A stretch of 64,000 nucleotides of DNA from Prochlorococcus marinus str. MIT 1214 (GTDB lineage Bacteria > Cyanobacteriota > Cyanobacteriia > PCC-6307 > Cyanobiaceae): the NCBI RefSeq assembly GCF_027359355.1, contig NZ_CP114777.1, positions 124,001 to 188,000 of the forward strand. Reading direction: 5' to 3'. The notes under the pieces were generated by a model that saw nothing but the letters and a program-made list of their open reading frames with translations, searched no databases and was not told the DNA's origin. The translations under genes and the position numbers were made by a program. Numbering within the stretch: position 1 is the first letter of the stretch; the number at the start of each line of letters is the position of its first letter. Shown piece by piece: positions 16,833 to 25,525 of the stretch.

Positions 16833-18044
16833 ATGATTTCAGATCTTGTGATTGTTGGTGGTGGAGCCTCTGGTTTTATGGGAGCAATCACTGCTATTAA
16901 AAGTGGGCTTAGGTCTGTTCTAATACTAGAAGGCAGCTCAAAAGTACTAGAAAAAGTAAGAATCAGTGGTGGGGGTAGATGTAATTTAACTAATTCATGT
17001 TGGGATATCTCTGATTTGGTAAATAATTATCCTAGAGGAGAAAAACAGCTAATAGGCTTGTTTAATAGATTTTCAACAAGTGAAGCTTTTGATTGGTTTC
17101 AGAAGAAAGGACTTAGTCTTAAAGTAGAGAATGATGGTCGAGTATTTCCTTCATCTGATTCTTCCTCAGATGTTATAAAATGCTTGACAGATGTTGCAAA
17201 AAAATCTGGTGTAAAGGTATTCACTAATTCTCATGTCAAGCAAATAAACATAAACAAGGAGGGCTTTAAATTATTAGTCAAAGGCAGTAAAGAATACGCA
17301 GCAAAGAATATTTTGATTTGTACTGGTGGACACCCTAGCGGACGTAAACTAGCTAAAAGTCTTGGACATTCAATTATTCAACCTGTCCCATCTCTTTTTT
17401 CATTAGCGTCCTCTGAAAACTCATTAAAAACATGTTCAGGTATAACTTTAGATGTTCAGGTTAAGCTTAAGGTTGAAAAAAAATTTTATGCTGAAAAAGG
17501 TTCTATATTAATAACACATAAAGGCTTTAGTGGCCCTGTGATATTGCGCCTCTCAGCATTTACTGCCAGAGTTCTTCACGCCAATAAATATACTGCTGAA
17601 TTAAGAATAAATTGGCTATGTATGAGTGAAAGTGAAGCCAGATCAAAACTTAATTTATATAAATTAGAAAATGGTAAAAAGTTAGTATTAAATAGCAAAC
17701 CTTTTAATAATTTACCTCGACGTTTATGGAAAGCTCTTCTGAATAGTTTGAATATCGATAGTAAACTAAAATGGGCAGATATATCTAAAAAACATAACGA
17801 GTCTTTAATAAAATGTTTAACAATGAAAAGTTATTTAATAAATAGTAGAGGTCCTTTTGGAGAAGAATTTGTGACTGCTGGTGGAGTTTCTCTTAAAGAA
17901 ATTAATTTTAAAACCATGGAAAGTAAGATATGTAAGGGTTTATTCTTTGCAGGAGAGATATTAGATATTGATGGTATTACTGGTGGATTTAACTTTCAAC
18001 ATTGTTGGACTAGTGGCTGGGTTGCAGGAAATTCAATGGTTTGA
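16833..18044 (+). CDS. FAD-dependent oxidoreductase, HI0933/BaiN-like
   Basis: This protein of about 403 residues has the family hallmarks: the dinucleotide-binding GGGASGFMGAI at the N-terminus, RISGGGRCNLTN at about residue 46, the second FAD segment ILICTGGHPSGRKLA, and a C-terminal DIDGITGGFNFQHCWTSGWVAGNS. The substrate is not known for most members. I use the ATG at 16833, one codon after a TTG. It appears monocistronic and marks the return to core-type genes. Confidence 0.85.
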   Translation: MISDLVIVGGGASGFMGAITAIKSGLRSVLILEGSSKVLEKVRISGGGRCNLTNSCWDISDLVNNYPRGEKQLIGLFNRFSTSEAFDWFQKKGLSLKVENDGRVFPSSDSSSDVIKCLTDVAKKSGVKVFTNSHVKQININKEGFKLLVKGSKEYAAKNILICTGGHPSGRKLAKSLGHSIIQPVPSLFSLASSENSLKTCSGITLDVQVKLKVEKKFYAEKGSILITHKGFSGPVILRLSAFTARVLHANKYTAELRINWLCMSESEARSKLNLYKLENGKKLVLNSKPFNNLPRRLWKALLNSLNIDSKLKWADISKKHNESLIKCLTMKSYLINSRGPFGEEFVTAGGVSLKEINFKTMESKICKGLFFAGEILDIDGITGGFNFQHCWTSGWVAGNSMV

Positions 18045-18126
18045 AATAGTACTTGCTAGAAGTAATCATTTCTAGATTTGATAATTTTAATAACCTAAAT
18101 ATTACAGATGTAAATTATTTATATTT

Positions 18127-18210
18127 CTAGCCAAGTGAAGCAATTAGAGCTGGTATCGCAACTGCAATTAGACCAACAGCCGCTGTAGCAGTAAGTAATG
18201 ATGTGCTCAC
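18127..18210 (-). CDS. 27-residue membrane mini-protein
   Basis: A GTG frame encodes a single hydrophobic helix (STSLLTATAAVGLIAVAIPA and a short end). Such mini-proteins are typical of photosystem and cytochrome b6f subunits in cyanobacteria, but I cannot match it to a named Psb, Psa or Pet protein. There is no good ribosome binding site, so it is tentative. Confidence 0.45.
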   Translation of the reverse strand: MSTSLLTATAAVGLIAVAIPALIASLG

Positions 18211-18272
18211 GTTCTAGCAGAAATTATCTTTATCATACAGAAATGTTTTTATTATTTTTGTGAGGATTAATA

Positions 18273-18413
18273 CTATTTAAAGTAACTTATATACTTTCCT
18301 TTTTTAGTCTGAGAAGATAACAATTTTTGAATGATACTTATGCCTATCCATTGAAGACCTAAATATCCTTGGGGACCTCTTCTTCTGGTTACCAAGACGC
18401 CCCCATCCGACAA
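18273..18413 (-). CDS. Small protein of 46 residues, TTG start
   Basis: The frame from TTG at 18413 encodes SDGGVLVTRRRGPQGYLGLQ, then WIGISIIQKLL and a basic tail. The Gly/Arg-rich opening followed by an amphipathic helix does not look random. No family is recognised. The start codon is weak, hence moderate confidence. Confidence 0.45.
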   Translation of the reverse strand: MSDGGVLVTRRRGPQGYLGLQWIGISIIQKLLSSQTKKGKYISYFK

Positions 18414-18503
18414 GCATTAGAACTCATCAGAAATAATAACCTTTTTGTTTCCACGCTTTGCGTCATTCCCTTTCTAAAGTTCGTTGAATTGTAATAGGTT
18501 AAA

Positions 18504-19058
18504 TTGCTTAATTCGATCTTCTATAAAACAGTATTTAAGGACTTTGCATTTCTTGTCTTAAGATTATTTACTGGATCGCTTCTGATCCATCATGGATTCG
18601 AAAAGTTAAATGACATAAATAATTTCGCCGATGCTTTTGTCCGTCCTCTTCACCTCCCCTTCCCTGTAGCACTCTCTTATCTTGCCGCTGGGTCTGAGAT
18701 AGGAGGTAGTTGGCTATTGATACTTGGTCTCGGCACCAGATTGGGAGCCTCTGCCATACTTGGTACTATGAGTGTTGCCATTTATCATGCAATAGTAACT
18801 TCAGGATTTAATATCTACTTATTAGAATTATTAGCTCTTTATTTTGCATCAGCCTTATCAATAATTTTGCTAGGTCCTGGAAAATTCTCGTCTGATTATA
18901 TTATTAAAGAAATCTTCAAAACTACTCCAGAACTCACTCTTTCCATTTTTAGCAAGCAACTGCCAGCAAAATCATCATCTTCAAACTTAAAATTAACAAA
19001 ATCTATCAATCAAAAGAAAACATTTAATTTTCCCTTCTCTAGCTTTTTATCTTCATGA
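18504..19058 (+). CDS. DoxX family membrane protein
   Basis: This 184-residue protein has four hydrophobic segments (about residues 12-33, 55-75, 80-98 and 103-125) and the DoxX pattern LRLFTGSLLIHHGFEKL near the N-terminus. DoxX-like proteins are small membrane proteins with uncertain redox or quinone-related roles. The C-terminal 45 residues are polar and basic. It starts with TTG, since no ATG precedes the conserved region. Confidence 0.8.
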   Translation: MLNSIFYKTVFKDFAFLVLRLFTGSLLIHHGFEKLNDINNFADAFVRPLHLPFPVALSYLAAGSEIGGSWLLILGLGTRLGASAILGTMSVAIYHAIVTSGFNIYLLELLALYFASALSIILLGPGKFSSDYIIKEIFKTTPELTLSIFSKQLPAKSSSSNLKLTKSINQKKTFNFPFSSFLSS

Positions 19059-19076
19059 TTTAGATAAGGTTAATTC

Positions 19077-19364
19077 TTAATTGCTTTTTTTCTTCATTGA
19101 TAAGTAGAACCACATCCAAGTTGGTAAAGTAATAAAAAAACCAATTAATACAATATAACTTTTAGTAGTCTCCCAGACTGCTTCATCACAATTAACCTTG
19201 ATTTTATTTGATTGATTTACTTTGCTGCTTAGATTCCTGCAAATATTTAATCCATGAATGCTAAGGGTTCCGTATGTTATTGCTGTTGGGACAGTAGCGA
19301 GGAATATAGCCAGTATCAAATTGCCCAGCCTCAAGTTGAGGTCTTGTCTTTTTTGTTGATCCAT
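19077..19364 (-). CDS. Two-helix membrane protein
   Basis: This 95-residue product has two transmembrane segments (about residues 13-35 and 68-88). Between them is a loop with two Cys (ICRNLSS and VNCDEAVW) that may form a disulfide on the outer side. It ends in KKKSN. It is convergent with the DoxX gene. No family is recognised. Confidence 0.6.
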   Translation of the reverse strand: MDQQKRQDLNLRLGNLILAIFLATVPTAITYGTLSIHGLNICRNLSSKVNQSNKIKVNCDEAVWETTKSYIVLIGFFITLPTWMWFYLSMKKKSN

Positions 19365-19648
19365 ATATATATTTTATCCATATCTAAGAAATAGCAAAAT
19401 ATATTTTTATTTTTTTACAAAGCAGTAAGCTTTTTTAGATATGATCTTGAGTTTTTTGCTTTTCATTTCTTTAAGGTCAACATCCCACTATTTTTCTTGT
19501 AATTAATAGATTTATATATCTTTGGGAATTAATTTGCTTAAAAGTTTGCTAATAACTTGTGGGTTTATAAACTTTGTACATTTGTAGATGCTTAATATAC
19601 TAATCTTACGCTAAAGTTATTCTCTAGTAGCAATTAATCTATTTTATA

Positions 19649-19852
19649 ATGTCCACAAGTAAGAGAGAAGAAGTTAGTTCGCATTTGCGTTATATCAGGC
19701 AAGAACTTCGAGACTTGGATCAAATGCTTGGCCAATACGGCTTATTACCTGAATTGTCTGAGCTGAAAGAGGTCTATAATTCTCTAGATGCACTTCATCA
19801 ATTACTTTCCGGTAAAGTTAAAAAGAAACCGAAGCCAGAGTTTGATGATTGA
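19649..19852 (+). CDS. Small helical protein, paralogue of the one at 16389
   Basis: This 67-residue product shares KRE, YIRQELR, GLLPELSELKEVY and the KKKPKPEF end with the protein at 16389-16604. It starts with ATG. It is probably a soluble helical hairpin. Two copies within 3.5 kb in opposite orientation suggest duplication or a family that spreads with variable regions. Confidence 0.7.
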   Translation: MSTSKREEVSSHLRYIRQELRDLDQMLGQYGLLPELSELKEVYNSLDALHQLLSGKVKKKPKPEFDD

Positions 19853-20212
19853 TAGCATTAATTACTATAAAGAAAAGAATTTATAAAGCATAGTATGATT
19901 TTATTTGATTCTAATTTTTCGATTGAAAAGAATTTATTAGGACTATTAAAATAAAATTAATTAAAAGTATGCGGTGAAGAAATAATCGAACTAATGTTTG
20001 AAGAAAATTAAAAAACCAATATAAGCAAAGGTAAAAGTAATAACAATTTCAAATTAAATTTATGATGATTGACTGAAAAGTCAAATCGAGGCTTATTTCC
20101 TTAATAAATTTTGGGTGAAAGGATGGATTGAAAAAAATATGTTATGAATTTATGTAATTACTTTACTCTTCGTCTGTGCCCTTTGAATACTTAATAGTTG
20201 CTTTCTTCTTGA
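19853..20212. other. Intergenic gap with a small hairpin
   Basis: No gene is supported. A hairpin TTGACT-GAAA-AGTCAA lies at 20069-20084. The minus strand just beyond the end of the transporter gene has a short basic open tail in another frame, which I consider chance. Confidence 0.5.
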
Positions 20213-21289
20213 TTACATTTTTGGTGCAAAATAATTCTTTTCTAATATGTCATGAATAAGTATTTCTTTTACAAATACTTGAATTACTACCGCCATTGGA
20301 ATTGCTAACAACAAACCAATTGGTCCAAAAAGAAAAGTGAATATAAATTGGGCAGTAATTGTTAAGCCTGGCAGCAGTTTGACTTGCTTTTGCATTATTG
20401 AGGGAGTTATTACATAGCTTTCGATATTTTGAATTACTACATATAAACCAAGCACAGCAACTGATTTCCATGGAGCATCTAGTAATGCAACTGAAAGAGG
20501 GAAAATAGTACTTATTGTTGGGCCCACATTAGGGATAATATTTAAAACCCCTGCTATTAGAGCATTGGCAATTACCAATTTTATTCCTAATAAATATAGT
20601 CCTATAGAAGCAAGAATTGCTACACATATTGAACTTAGTAGGACTCCAGTCATCCAACTGCTTAGGGCGTTACCACATTTCAATAAAATAGTTCTTGCGC
20701 GCCTTCTGTAAAATGATGGGACTAATAATATTGAAACTTCTCTATAAGCGTTAGGCTGTAAAGTTATCATTAAACCAACAGAGATTATAAAAATAAATTG
20801 AAGAATACCTACCCCAACATTGCTTACTAAGCTGATTAACTTTGTAATGCTATCTGTAATACCGCTAGCAAGTGCCGTACCGTCTGGAATAATACTAAGC
20901 TTATTTGATAATATTGATCTATCGGCCAAGCTAGGAATATTATCTTTATATATAATCTCTGCAAAATTGAAAAATGTATTTATTGATAGATCCCATAGTT
21001 TGCTGGCTGCTGATGGTATTTGATTGATTAGCTCTTGGAACTCACTGGTAAATTGTGGTATTATTATTACAAAAGAAATACTTGAGATTAAAATTATAGT
21101 TATTATTGCTATTGCTAATGATGCCCACCTGGGGATGTGAAGAAAATCTCTGATTTTCCCAGTAATTGTGCAAAGAGCCATAGCTATAATTATCGATCCA
21201 AAAAATAGTATAATTATTTCTTTTAAACCCCATAGAATTACTATAGAAATAATTAAAGCTGTTATGGAGATGAAGTTAGATAGTTTCAA
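20213..21289 (-). CDS. AI-2E family (PerM-like) membrane transporter
   Basis: This 358-residue protein has about seven to eight hydrophobic segments. It carries the typical C-terminal block of the AI-2E/PerM family (NIIPNVGPTISTIFPLSVAL, QNIESYVITPSIM, PGLTITAQFIFTFLFGPIGL). The substrate is unknown; the family name does not imply quorum signalling here. It follows psb28 on the same strand with 9 bases between, so the two are probably cotranscribed. Confidence 0.85.
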   Translation of the reverse strand: MKLSNFISITALIISIVILWGLKEIIILFFGSIIIAMALCTITGKIRDFLHIPRWASLAIAIITIILISSISFVIIIPQFTSEFQELINQIPSAASKLWDLSINTFFNFAEIIYKDNIPSLADRSILSNKLSIIPDGTALASGITDSITKLISLVSNVGVGILQFIFIISVGLMITLQPNAYREVSILLVPSFYRRRARTILLKCGNALSSWMTGVLLSSICVAILASIGLYLLGIKLVIANALIAGVLNIIPNVGPTISTIFPLSVALLDAPWKSVAVLGLYVVIQNIESYVITPSIMQKQVKLLPGLTITAQFIFTFLFGPIGLLLAIPMAVVIQVFVKEILIHDILEKNYFAPKM

Positions 21290-21298
21290 TTTAAATAA

Positions 21299-21640
21299 TT
21301 AATTATTAGTAAGAGATTTTGCATACCTTGAAGCAAAACGCATAAATCTTTCAAATTCTTTATCTGAATTCCAACTATAAATCGACTTTACTTCCTTAAC
21401 ATGATCTTCTGAAAGAATTAAATCTATTTTTCTTGTCGAAAGTTCACCTTCTGAGTCTATTAGATACATTTTCTGTATAGATTTATAATTTTCTAGGGTG
21501 ATTGTTTTTGGATTATAAAATTTATATACTGCTGTACCTCGAATGCCATCAGTATTTCTAAATAAACGAATTTTAGGATGATCTTTCTCGTCTTCCCCTC
21601 TGATAAATTGAATTGCTACATCCTTATTGATTTCAGTCAT
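21299..21640 (-). CDS. psb28: Photosystem II assembly factor Psb28
   Basis: This 113-residue protein matches Psb28 throughout: AIQFIRGEDE near the start, RLFRNTDGIRGTAVYKF at about 26-42, then MYLIDSEGELSTR and a C-terminal FERFMRFASRYAKS. Psb28 binds assembly intermediates containing CP47 on the cytoplasmic face of thylakoids and is not part of the finished photosystem. It lies between mnmH and the AI-2E-type gene on one strand. Confidence 0.92.
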   Translation of the reverse strand: MTEINKDVAIQFIRGEDEKDHPKIRLFRNTDGIRGTAVYKFYNPKTITLENYKSIQKMYLIDSEGELSTRKIDLILSEDHVKEVKSIYSWNSDKEFERFMRFASRYAKSLTNN

Positions 21641-21681
21641 CTCTTATTTAAATTTGATAATAGACATATTCTTATATAAAA

Positions 21682-22734
21682 CTATAAGGGATTAAGGTTC
21701 TCATTTAAGATTTTTTTTAAAGATGATTTTAGGTCTAGACCACTAAGATTAATTGAATTTATTTTCTCTGTTTTTTTAAGTTCGTATTCGTAGCATTTGT
21801 CATAATAATCGAGCATAGCTTCACAGGCTTTTGACCATTCTTTTTTCTCAATAGCATCTATCGCCTCTTTTGTTCTTTGTGGTCCTAATCTTTTGCTTAT
21901 TCTTTTCACTGCATTTTTTAATTCATTTTGTGAATTTTGACTATAGAGATTGACTAGATTCTCTATGCGCTCATTCTTACTCTTAATTATTTCTAGAATT
22001 GGAGCTTTTTTCATTTTTGTATACAAACTATTTGGAATGCGACATTTTCCTAAATTAGAACTTTCAGCTTCTAGCCATATCTCAATAGCGTTATTTTTGT
22101 GAAAATCACAAAGAAATTCTGCGAGAATATTTTCAAATTGTTGACTTGTCGGTTGCTTCTCCATTCCTAATGAACCAAAACTACTCCCTCTGTGATTGGC
22201 AATACCCTCTAAATCAATAACATATATATTTTCTTTATTGATATGATTTAGCAGATCAGTTTTTCTTGTACCTGTTTTGCCTCCGATAAGTCTTATTGGT
22301 AAATCAGCTTCAAATTGATTTAATACCCAATTTCTATAGCTTTTATAGCCACCTTTTAATAAATAAGTCTTAATACCGATTGTTCGTGCTAGCCAGGCAA
22401 AAGCAGCAGATCTCATGCCGCCTCTCCAGCAATATATTCGTAATGAATTATTTACCTCTTCTTTTTGGCTAGTGGTATGAAGGATTGTTTCTATAAGCTT
22501 TGAACTGTTTTTAAGACTGATTTTTAAACCATTAAATATGGCTTTTAAGCGGCTTTCTTTTTTATAACTTTTACCTATTAGCTCTCTTTCAATATCAGAA
22601 AATAAAGGAATATTTATGGCACCTGGCCAATGACCTTTGAAAAATTCGCTCGGACTTCTTACATCAACAATTGGACTGTTTAAATCCCGAAAGTCCGTTA
22701 CGCCATAGCTTGAATTGGTAGGTTTCTCTGACAT
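21682..22734 (-). CDS. mnmH: tRNA 2-selenouridine synthase
   Basis: This enzyme converts 2-thiouridine to 2-selenouridine at the tRNA wobble position through a geranylated intermediate. Residues 10-140 are a rhodanese domain with catalytic Cys102 (YCWRGGMRSAAFAWLAR). A P-loop domain follows. Its Walker A reads GGKTGTRKT at 151-159, so the usual last Gly before Lys is Arg157, which could weaken nucleotide binding. Length (350 residues) is normal. It is divergent from the GUN4-domain gene. Confidence 0.88.
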   Translation of the reverse strand: MSEKPTNSSYGVTDFRDLNSPIVDVRSPSEFFKGHWPGAINIPLFSDIERELIGKSYKKESRLKAIFNGLKISLKNSSKLIETILHTTSQKEEVNNSLRIYCWRGGMRSAAFAWLARTIGIKTYLLKGGYKSYRNWVLNQFEADLPIRLIGGKTGTRKTDLLNHINKENIYVIDLEGIANHRGSSFGSLGMEKQPTSQQFENILAEFLCDFHKNNAIEIWLEAESSNLGKCRIPNSLYTKMKKAPILEIIKSKNERIENLVNLYSQNSQNELKNAVKRISKRLGPQRTKEAIDAIEKKEWSKACEAMLDYYDKCYEYELKKTEKINSINLSGLDLKSSLKKILNENLNPL

Positions 22735-22773
22735 AGTATTAGTGCTTAGGTCATTTTAGGCCGGCAGTTAATC

Positions 22774-23490
22774 ATGACTGAAGAAAAAACACATCCAAAT
22801 AAAGAGAGCATAGAGGAGTTTTTGGAGTCCTTTAAGATGGCTTCAGAAAGAAAACGGCATGGGTTGCTTAATGGTTTAGAAGATCGGGTTGATGAGCTTC
22901 TTGGCCTTGGGGCAAGATTAATGACTGGCTTTGACCCTGGCGTTTATGAATGGCCTCCTGGGTTCATTTTGCAACTCATTCATAAAACTGATCAAAATTT
23001 CATAAAAAATAATCTCGATTGCGATGATCTTTCTTGGTTCAATGCACCATCTGATGTTGGTTTTGATTATTCACCTCTTCAGAGATATTTATTGAATGAA
23101 TGCTACGAGGATGCTGACCGCTTTACTAGCTCTAAACTTAGAGAGCTTGCCGGCGAAAAGGCAGTAAAAAGAGGATATGTTTATTTCTCTGAAGTTGAAT
23201 CAATACCTTCCATTGATTTGTCTACTTTGGATAAGCTCTGGGTTGTTTATTCAAGAGGGAAATTTGGATTTACTGTTCAAGCGAAAATATTAGATTCTCT
23301 AGGGGGAAGGTATGACAAACTTTGGCCACGAATAGGTTGGAAAAATGATGGGATATGGACTAGATATCCGAAAGCATTTAATTGGTCAATTGATGCACCA
23401 AATGGTCATATGCCGTTGGTTAATCAATTAAGGGGTGTTCGATTGATGGATGCCTTATTGAACCATCAAGGAATTAAAGCTAAAACCTAA
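22774..23490 (+). CDS. gun4: GUN4-domain protein
   Basis: The C-terminal 150 residues form a GUN4 domain (YSPLQRYLLNECYEDADRFT, VESIPSIDLSTLDKLWVVYS, GKFGFTVQAKIL, WPRIGWKNDGIWTRYPKAFNWS, and GHMPLVNQLRG). GUN4 binds protoporphyrin IX and Mg-protoporphyrin and stimulates magnesium chelatase. The first 75 residues are a helical extension, as in other cyanobacterial GUN4 proteins. The start ATG lies 40 bases from the divergent mnmH start. Confidence 0.9.
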   Translation: MTEEKTHPNKESIEEFLESFKMASERKRHGLLNGLEDRVDELLGLGARLMTGFDPGVYEWPPGFILQLIHKTDQNFIKNNLDCDDLSWFNAPSDVGFDYSPLQRYLLNECYEDADRFTSSKLRELAGEKAVKRGYVYFSEVESIPSIDLSTLDKLWVVYSRGKFGFTVQAKILDSLGGRYDKLWPRIGWKNDGIWTRYPKAFNWSIDAPNGHMPLVNQLRGVRLMDALLNHQGIKAKT

Positions 23491-23618
23491 CCATTTAATT
23501 ATTAATGCTTAATTTTTCTCTTAAAATAGTATTTATGACTTAAGTTAAAAATAAGCTTTAACTTCCAGGCTGATTATTTCATCAGATGATTAATTTACAA
23601 AGAATGTTTTAATTAATT

Positions 23619-24011
23619 GTGGAGCCTTCTAAAAATTGGGCTGTATTTATTCATCCCTCTACTTTAAAACTAGCATCATTTGTTGAAACTCTTTTAGAGC
23701 CTGTAATTTGTAAAGAAACTGCAAACAAAATTAAATTAGGATTGCATGAGGCTCTTGTTAATGCAGTTGTACATGGAAACTTATCTAATCCTAATAAAGT
23801 AATTCGAGTTAGAAGAATTCTTACGCCCAACTGGTTTATTTGGCAAATTCAAGATGAAGGATTAGGCATAGTTAAAAATAGACGGATAAGTTCTCTCCCT
23901 TTGAAAATTGATACTAAAAGTGGAAGAGGAATTTATTTAATACATAAGTGTTTTGATGATGTTAGATGGAGTAGGAAAGGTAATAGACTTCAGCTATCAC
24001 TAAAGAAGTAA
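23619..24011 (+). CDS. RsbW-type anti-sigma factor or histidine-kinase-like ATPase
   Basis: This 130-residue single-domain GHKL ATPase shows the N box (LHEALVNAVVHGN, about 40-52), the G1 box (DEGLGI) and the G2 box (SGRGIYLI). Lone domains of this type act as serine kinases or anti-sigma factors in partner-switching systems. No anti-sigma antagonist is adjacent, so the target is unknown. It starts with GTG; upstream sequence has no alternative. Confidence 0.8.
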   Translation: MEPSKNWAVFIHPSTLKLASFVETLLEPVICKETANKIKLGLHEALVNAVVHGNLSNPNKVIRVRRILTPNWFIWQIQDEGLGIVKNRRISSLPLKIDTKSGRGIYLIHKCFDDVRWSRKGNRLQLSLKK

Positions 24012-24015
24012 GTAT

Positions 24016-24273
24016 TTAATGACTTTTACATCCTGTGTCTTTAATTTCCTCTTTTATCCATAATATTGCTTGATTAAGTAATTCTTCTATTTCTTCTTCA
24101 TCTCCATTATTAATTAATTGTGAAATTGCAGAAATAATTAATTCAGCGCTTCTTCTTTGTTTGTTTCCTCTGAATTTATGCCAGTTGTAATTATCAAGAC
24201 TGATTTCATTATGGAGTTCTTTTGTAAGAAATCGAACTTTTTCTGGCCAAATGTATTTATTTTTTTTTATCAT
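24016..24273 (-). CDS. Small conserved-looking cyanobacterial protein
   Basis: This 85-residue helical product carries ISLDNYNWHKFRGNKQRRSA followed by ELIISAISQLINNGDEEEIE and LLNQAILWIKEEI. The pattern looks like a cyanobacterial domain of unknown function, but I cannot name it with confidence. It ends 5 bases from the convergent ATPase gene. Confidence 0.7.
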   Translation of the reverse strand: MIKKNKYIWPEKVRFLTKELHNEISLDNYNWHKFRGNKQRRSAELIISAISQLINNGDEEEIEELLNQAILWIKEEIKDTGCKSH

Positions 24274-24320
24274 AATAAGATATTAAATGTGATTTTCTTG
24301 TGGTAATTTTTTCAATAAAA

Positions 24321-25382
24321 TCAAACTGGCTTGTTTGCTTTCCATACTTTAGTCATGAAGTGGGATTCAGAAGTAATTGAGGAAAAGCCACTTTCTTCTA
24401 ATCTTAGGTTTATGTTATCAACTATGTAATCTCTATAATAAGGTTCGTGGAATATTTTGTGAAAGTTTTCCATTATTGGAGTGAATTTTGGAGAATCTTC
24501 TATCTGAATTGAATCGGCAAGAACAAGAGTTCCACCAGGTTCTAACAATCTAAAGCATTCGCTTAAAACATTCTGGCGTGCATCTCTAGGAAGTTCGTGA
24601 AAAAGAAAAACACAAGTTAAAGCTTGAAAAGTTTCTGATGCATAGGGCATTTTTTCTGCATTTCCTTTGGTTAGCTGAACAAGTTCACCACTTCTGGAGC
24701 TGAGATATTTACTTGCTTGCTTTAGGTATGAACCTGACAAATCAAGCCCATAAAGTTCCACTTGTGGTAACGCACTTTGTATTTGCTGAAGTGTTCTCCC
24801 AGTTCCAGTTGCGATATCTAAAACTTTGACTTTCTTTGAATCTTTAGATAAATATTTTTTTAGACCTCTTTTTAAAGGGGATAAGACCCTTCTTCTCATG
24901 GAATCAGCCGTTCCATTAAAAAGAATCTCAACTTGTAAGTCATAAATTTCAGCAGAATGATCACTTAGGTAACCGTCTGTTTGGTGATGGAAATTTTGTA
25001 AATAATAATCAGGATAATCTGCCTCGTTTACATTCCTGGGGATTTCTCTGGTTTTATTTTTCTTTCGTCTCTGCCACGTTTGTGGCATATCTAGCCAAAC
25101 CAAGGGGTATTTCTTTGCCCATTCCAGCCATGGAGCTTCGAATAGTTGAGATTTAGGGTAAATGCCATCCTCTGCTTCTTTCCAATCGATAGTTTCTAGA
25201 TTTTCCATTGATCTTCTAACTTCTTTTATCAGATCTTGATTGATTGGAAATTTGCCTGGAGCTGCCTCAGGCGCAAAAACTTCCATTAACTTTGTACTTA
25301 ACTCTTTATGAGCTAACCCAGCAAGTGTTTTTCCTTGTTGAAGAGTGTGATATGCAATTTTTTTAAGGCTTGGCGCTGCCAT
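24321..25382 (-). CDS. SAM-dependent methyltransferase
   Basis: The C-terminal 190 residues of 353 form a class I methyltransferase: motif I VLDIATGTGRTLQQI at about 195-209, the acidic end LYGLDLSGSYL, then FLFHELPRDARQNVL and LLEPGGTLVLADS. The N-terminal 150 residues (WLEWAKKYPLVWLDMPQTW, NVNEADYPDYYLQNFHHQTD) are particular to a cyanobacterial subgroup. The substrate is unknown; a lipid, quinone or pigment is possible. It is probably separate from glnA because a strong terminator lies between. Confidence 0.82.
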   Translation of the reverse strand: MAAPSLKKIAYHTLQQGKTLAGLAHKELSTKLMEVFAPEAAPGKFPINQDLIKEVRRSMENLETIDWKEAEDGIYPKSQLFEAPWLEWAKKYPLVWLDMPQTWQRRKKNKTREIPRNVNEADYPDYYLQNFHHQTDGYLSDHSAEIYDLQVEILFNGTADSMRRRVLSPLKRGLKKYLSKDSKKVKVLDIATGTGRTLQQIQSALPQVELYGLDLSGSYLKQASKYLSSRSGELVQLTKGNAEKMPYASETFQALTCVFLFHELPRDARQNVLSECFRLLEPGGTLVLADSIQIEDSPKFTPIMENFHKIFHEPYYRDYIVDNINLRLEESGFSSITSESHFMTKVWKANKPV

Positions 25383-25446
25383 GAACCATTTATTAATTAC
25401 CTTACTATCTAACAGATTTGATTGATTAGTGACGAGTTAACAAAAA

Positions 25447-25488
25447 AAGATTAAGGTCTATGCATATTTGTGCATAGACCTTAATCTT
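25447..25488 (-). terminator. Strong terminator of glnA
   Basis: An 18-bp perfect stem (25447-25464 with 25471-25488) closes a 6-base loop. On the minus strand it is followed by TTTTTTTG, giving a textbook intrinsic terminator just past the glnA stop. Confidence 0.85.
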
Positions 25489-25525
25489 GAATTCAAAAAA
25501 TTAATAAATATATTTAGATTTATAT

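Noticed and set aside
20160-20215. Frameshift extension of the AI-2E-type transporter
   Set aside because: The +1 frame tail is short and lysine-rich, as expected by chance in AT-rich DNA. The annotated C-terminus is plausible.
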